Shown here: piece by piece, positions 47,301 to 52,555 of the stretch
Position numbering within the stretch: the first letter of the stretch is position 1
Layout of the letters: every line of letters begins with the position of its first letter
Assembly (NCBI GenBank): GCA_905221615.1
Contig: CAJNDT010004691.1
Coordinates: 111,001 to 175,000 of the forward strand
From: Symbiodinium sp. CCMP2592
Lineage: Eukaryota > Sar > Dinophyceae > Suessiales > Symbiodiniaceae
Direction: 5' to 3'
DNA length: 64,000 nucleotides
Notes under the pieces: generated by a model
What the model saw: the letters and a program-made list of their open reading frames with translations, nothing else
Told to the model about the DNA's origin: nothing
The model's database searches: none
Position numbers and translations under genes: made by a program

Positions 47301-50300
47301 GAATACAGACTCTATATAGACCCTTGGCCACATGAAGGTACCAGAGTCTCAAGCAGAAGTCCTCAGAAGACAATTTTGTTGAGGCTTTAAACACGAACCC
47401 TGCAGACCTTCGGCACTCCTGCAAAACCCACCCTCAGAAAGCCCACCCGAGGACGATTCTCACACTCATAAGCCCAATCACAGGTAGGTCCGCTATGAAA
47501 GTCTTACGTCGTTTTTGTTGTTGAACCCTCCTTGCCGAAGTCTCAGACCTTATTCGACATTCTTCCCTGACCTTCTAAACCCCGAAACGTACGCCTCGAA
47601 CTCTAAACCCTAAAATGCATGAACTGCCGAACCTGGAAGATGCGTGACAAGAAATTCAGGTCAGAAGCGACTCGCCGACCCGAAGCCTCAACTAGCTAGT
47701 CCCTGGACCCTAAATGCGAAACCCTAAGTCCGAGGCCTAGACCCTAAGCCCTGGATTCCAAACCCTAAACCCTAAAGCCTTCATCCAAGACCCTGAACCC
47801 CTAAACCCCTAAACACCTATATAAACCCTAAACCCTGAACTTTAAACCCTCGACCCTAGACTTAATTGGACTCTTATGGATCCCTTTAAAAGAGCCCTTA
47901 TAGATGCCTTTTACAGGAAACCCTAAACGACCCTAAACCCTACAAGCCTTAGATTCCTTTAAAGGAACCCTTATAGATCCCTTTGAAAGGAAACCCTAAA
48001 CGACCCTAAACCCTTTTAAGCCCTAGCATAAAGGCCCAAGGTTTCTTAACCAGTTTCCTATATTATTACAGTACCCATAAAGATCCCTTATAGTAAACCT
48101 TATATGTGCCAGCATCCGCGCACCCCCCCCCCCCCTCCCCCCCCCATGGTAATCCCCCTCCCCCCCCCTGTGGTTCCTGTGGTTCCCCCCCCCCCCTGTG
48201 GTTCCTCTTGGTTTTCCCCCTCCCTTTTGTGGTTCTTCTGGTTCCTGTCTCCCCCCTCCCCCCCTGTGGTTCCTGTGGTTCCTCCGCGTGGTTGCTGCTG
48301 CTTTGTTGTTGCTGCTGTTCTTCTTCTTGTTCTTGTTCTTGTTCTTGTTGTGTGGTCGCCCGGGTCGGGAGGGGGGGGATACCATTGGGGGGGGGGGGGG
48401 GTCGAGAACGCGGAGCGCGGGCACATATAGACCCCTTTCAAGGAACCCAAATACAACCCTAAACCCTAAATAGCCGACTTAAGGTTCAACCCCAACCACC
48501 TCAACCCCTCATTATCACCTATGCTTGCGCCTTCATGTACCTACACCCTATAAGCCCTATTATAAAGATCCCTTATAGTAACCCTTTATAGACCCGTTTA
48601 AAGGAACCCTATAAGCCCCAGCCAAGTTTCTTAACCAGTTTCCTACCTTTTTCTAGTACCCTTAAAGATCCCTTATATCCCTTATAGAAACCTTTATAGA
48701 CCCCTTTAAAGGAGCCCTATAAGCCCTATAAACCCTTATGGTACTCTTGCAACCCTTTAAAGGAAGCCTATAAGCCCTAGACAGGTCCTTGCTCGGTCGA
48801 CTGCCTGGCCTTGCGCCATGCAAGTCCTCTGCGGAGCCCGAGGAGCCTGCAGTGACAGACTTGTTTTCAAGGTTACCGTACCGTTTAGGGTTTAAGGTTT
48901 AGGGTTGAGGGTTTAGGGTTTTAGGATTTAAGGTTTAGGGTGTAGGGTTTAAGGTTTAGGGTTGAGGGTTTAAGGTTTGTGGTCGACATGAACCTATCGT
49001 CTCCAGTGTTATTCTGTTTTTTGGTTTGACCGTTACCATATCCTTGAGGAAGCCGAACATCGGCTTACGATTTAGGGGATAGGCTTCTTTTAGGGTAGTC
49101 GTAGGTTCAGCACTGCACAAGGGTCCCGGGTTTTCGGGTACCAAGCCAAAGCCCTACAGCAGAGAGTACTTGGACTCTTAGAGAAATAAAGTCTGCCATA
49201 GCTACGCGATCGTTGAAGTTGCTGGGCTGTGGTACGAGTTGTTTCCTGCGACAGTGACCCAGCTCAGGCCGCTCTTGTCTGATGAAAAGCTTGATTTGGG
49301 TTGGTCACGCAGTGTGTAATGCTATTACCTGCGAAACGATGAGGCTGATGTTGATGACCCAGATCGCCCATTGATGAACTCCTATTAAGCACTGCGGTTT
49401 ATGACGATGCTTGTGGGCGAGAAATCAAAGATGACCACGTGCTGTTGTGTTGTTGTCGATGTTGACGTTTCCACATTGGAGCGTCTGCTGCTGATGGTGA
49501 TGCTCATGCCGTGGTGTTGGTGATCGTGCTGGTGCTTGCATGGTGATGCTCATGAGAGCAAAGTGGTGATAAGCATTGTCTCAATCACGGTCATGATGAC
49601 GTTGATGATGATGTTGATGATGATGGTGGTTCGTAAAGTCTTCGAGAATTGACGTGGTCATGGCAAAGTGGTCGTCGCGGTTTTGGTTCTGGTGTTGTTG
49701 CCGGTGCTGGGCATTAAAAATCATAACGTTATGATGTTGACGATGATGATGATGCTGGTGATGATTGTACGAACGACGGTGTTGACGACTGATGACGATG
49801 ATGATGATGATGATGATTCTGTTGGTGATGATGATTCTGTTGATGATGATAGTGATGCTTGTCATGATGTTGAAGGTATGATGATGATAACTCTTTGTTG
49901 TTGGGGATGATGATGGTGATAATGATGATGACGACGATGATGAGCATCATGATGACGATGATGATGATGATCACCATCATCATGGTGGCGACGATCGTGC
50001 AGGTGCTTTTTAGAGCGAGCAGCGTTGTTGCCAGTCCGGTAGCTTCTGCTATGAAACGTCTCCGGCAAACGGCCCCAGTGACTCACAGCCGTGTCTTCGC
50101 GGCAGGACTTCAGATCCAGTCCGATACAACATCGCTGCCAGCACTGGCCATTGCGATACAGGAGGCCGTGGATGCTGGAAGCGTTTAGGGTTTACATAGC
50201 ATGTAGTGTGTAGGGTGTAGCTATTTAGGGCTTAGGAAATGGTGAAGTTGCTTACTACAAGGGCCTGGCCAATTACTGATAACCTTCGTGAGGGTGATTT

Positions 50301-52524
50301 ATTCTGTTCAGAATTGTATCATACCTGAAACCCTTACTTGAAGGATGTAGGACTCTATGTTACAGCTATGATGGTGTTTCATGATTGCTCCACAGCCCGA
50401 TGCCTTAAGCCCAAACGTTGAAACCTGAAACCTGAAAGCTTACACTAGGACCTAGAGTAGGCCCTTATTCCCTTTTTTGTAGGGTTCAGGTTCCCTTATA
50501 AGCCCCTTTAAACCAAAAAGGGCACCCTTTTTCTTCCTAGGTTACTCTTGGGTCTAGGCAAGTGCACTCCATGGGGTTCTCGGGCTCGGGCTTATAGGGG
50601 TCAGGGCCTTTAGGGTTAGTGTTTTTAGGCTTTAGACTAGGGTTTAGGGTTTAGGGTTTAGGGTTATTAGAGTTCATTATGGGGTTTGGGGTTAGGGAAT
50701 TCAAGAGCTTCTAGGAAGCATGGCAGCAGAAGCAACCCTAAAACACTTGAAGGAAGCCTGGACTTGCTTGTGGACCAATCCTTGTTTTCTTGTGCAGTAA
50801 CCTTCTTGGATTTTGGCCTTGCCAAAACGCTTTAGGGTTTAGGGCTAAGGGGTTTAGGGTTTAGACATGGGCGTGGATGACTTGGCCTTCTTGTATTTGT
50901 TCTTGGACTTGCCCTCTTGCCTGGCCTGGCAGAAGTTTGGACGCAAAGCTTGCCTGCTTGAAGCAGCAGAAGCGCGATCTCAAGTTGTCAAGAATCCAAG
51001 CCGCCTCATGTGCTCTGCAGACTGCGAAGCAAAAGTAAACAAAGGTGCCTTTACTGCAATATGCCACGTTGCCCCTGAAAGCAGCGAAGACACATGGGTG
51101 TACTCGGACCGCATAGGTCCAGGCAAAACATGCAGAAAGAAATGGCCGACTGTCGAGGCCAGCCGCGCAGAACCAAAGCCTCGGGTCTGGAAGAATGTCT
51201 CGCTGGAGCCCTTAAACTGGGCTTTGGAGTACCATACTTTAATACTTTTTTGGCACCTGTTACTTAAAGGGAACCAATTATGAAAAACAAGTCTATACTT
51301 TTTTCTCCCTGGTTACTTCAAAGCCCAGTAAATGAACCCTGATTCTCTAGATGAAAAGACCCTCCAGGAGAGCAGCCCTGAGTTTGCAGGATTTTTCTGA
51401 ACCCTAGCCCGGCCGAAGACCCGAGCCCAAAAAGGGATAATGAAAGAGACTCTTAAAGAGACCGGTAACGAGACCCTTAGTTAAAGAGACCCTTATAGGC
51501 TTATAGGGGTGCAACTTCGCCAAAACTAGATCTTCGGGTTTCGGTTTTAGGTCAGAGGTGTAGGGGTTGAGGGTGGGTTTTCGGTCCCAGATGAATCAAA
51601 AGTTCGAGTTTCAGGGTTTTTGGGCATGAGGTTAAGGGTTTAAGATTCTCCGACAGAGCTCAGAGGGCTCAAGTATACAAAAAGCTGGGTGTCGGGTTCC
51701 AACAGGTTATGTAAGGGTTTACGGCTGCGGGCTTAGGAACGATTTCCTGAAAGGTTGTGCCCAGAGAGTAGGGTGTGGGTCCCGGAAGGTTTAGGGTTTA
51801 GGATTCAGGATCGGGTTTTGAGTCCCAAGTACTATTATTGAGATGCTCAACGCCCGACTGTTTAGGTATACTGTCGGGTCCTTACCTCACTGTCATGGTA
51901 GTATCATCTCCCCCTTAAGCCGTAAACCCTACGCCCTAAACCACTAGGACCCTTACGGCCTGAGGGAATACCCTAAACCCTAAACCCTAAACCCCTAAAC
52001 CCTAAACCCTAAATACATGAGCAGGGAGCTTTCCGGTCCCACGTACCGGAATGCTACTTACTCCGAGGGCTCGAGAACGGCAAGATCAGCTACTCCCAGA
52101 ACAGAAAGATACTCACCCAAATAGGCACAGGTAGGTTGCAGCATGCTAAGGCTAAGGTATAGGATATGGGAGTTTCCGAAAATAGGGAACTCTGAAATAT
52201 AACTCCCTAAATAGTAGGATCCTTATTAATTATAAGGACTCCAAAAAAGCTACCCTTAATTTCGGAAACTCCCATATGGGCATCCCCAAACCCTGAACCT
52301 TTCCCCCAACTTTTCAAGAGATATAGCGGAGGTGAATCCTGATGAGCCGTTGCCGATGCCTCGGGGGTTGTTGTGGTTTGGGGTATCGCATCGACTGAAG
52401 GTTTGAGTGCAGTGTGGCTTGTCGTCTCTATTGTAGTTCCTCTTTTTGGTTAATTATGTTATCTGGCCATAAACAAATAGAAAAGTACATCAGTCTGTAA
52501 AGCGAGAGAGAGAGAGAGAGAGAG

Positions 52525-52555
<31 letters not shown>

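Noticed and set aside
48023-48473. Several long Pro/Gly-rich open frames on both strands
   Set aside because: C-run and G-run low complexity opens every frame; no splice sites or conserved motif.
49581-50086. His/Met/Asp-rich open frames
   Set aside because: Come from GAT trinucleotides; only the part after 50014 has real protein character.
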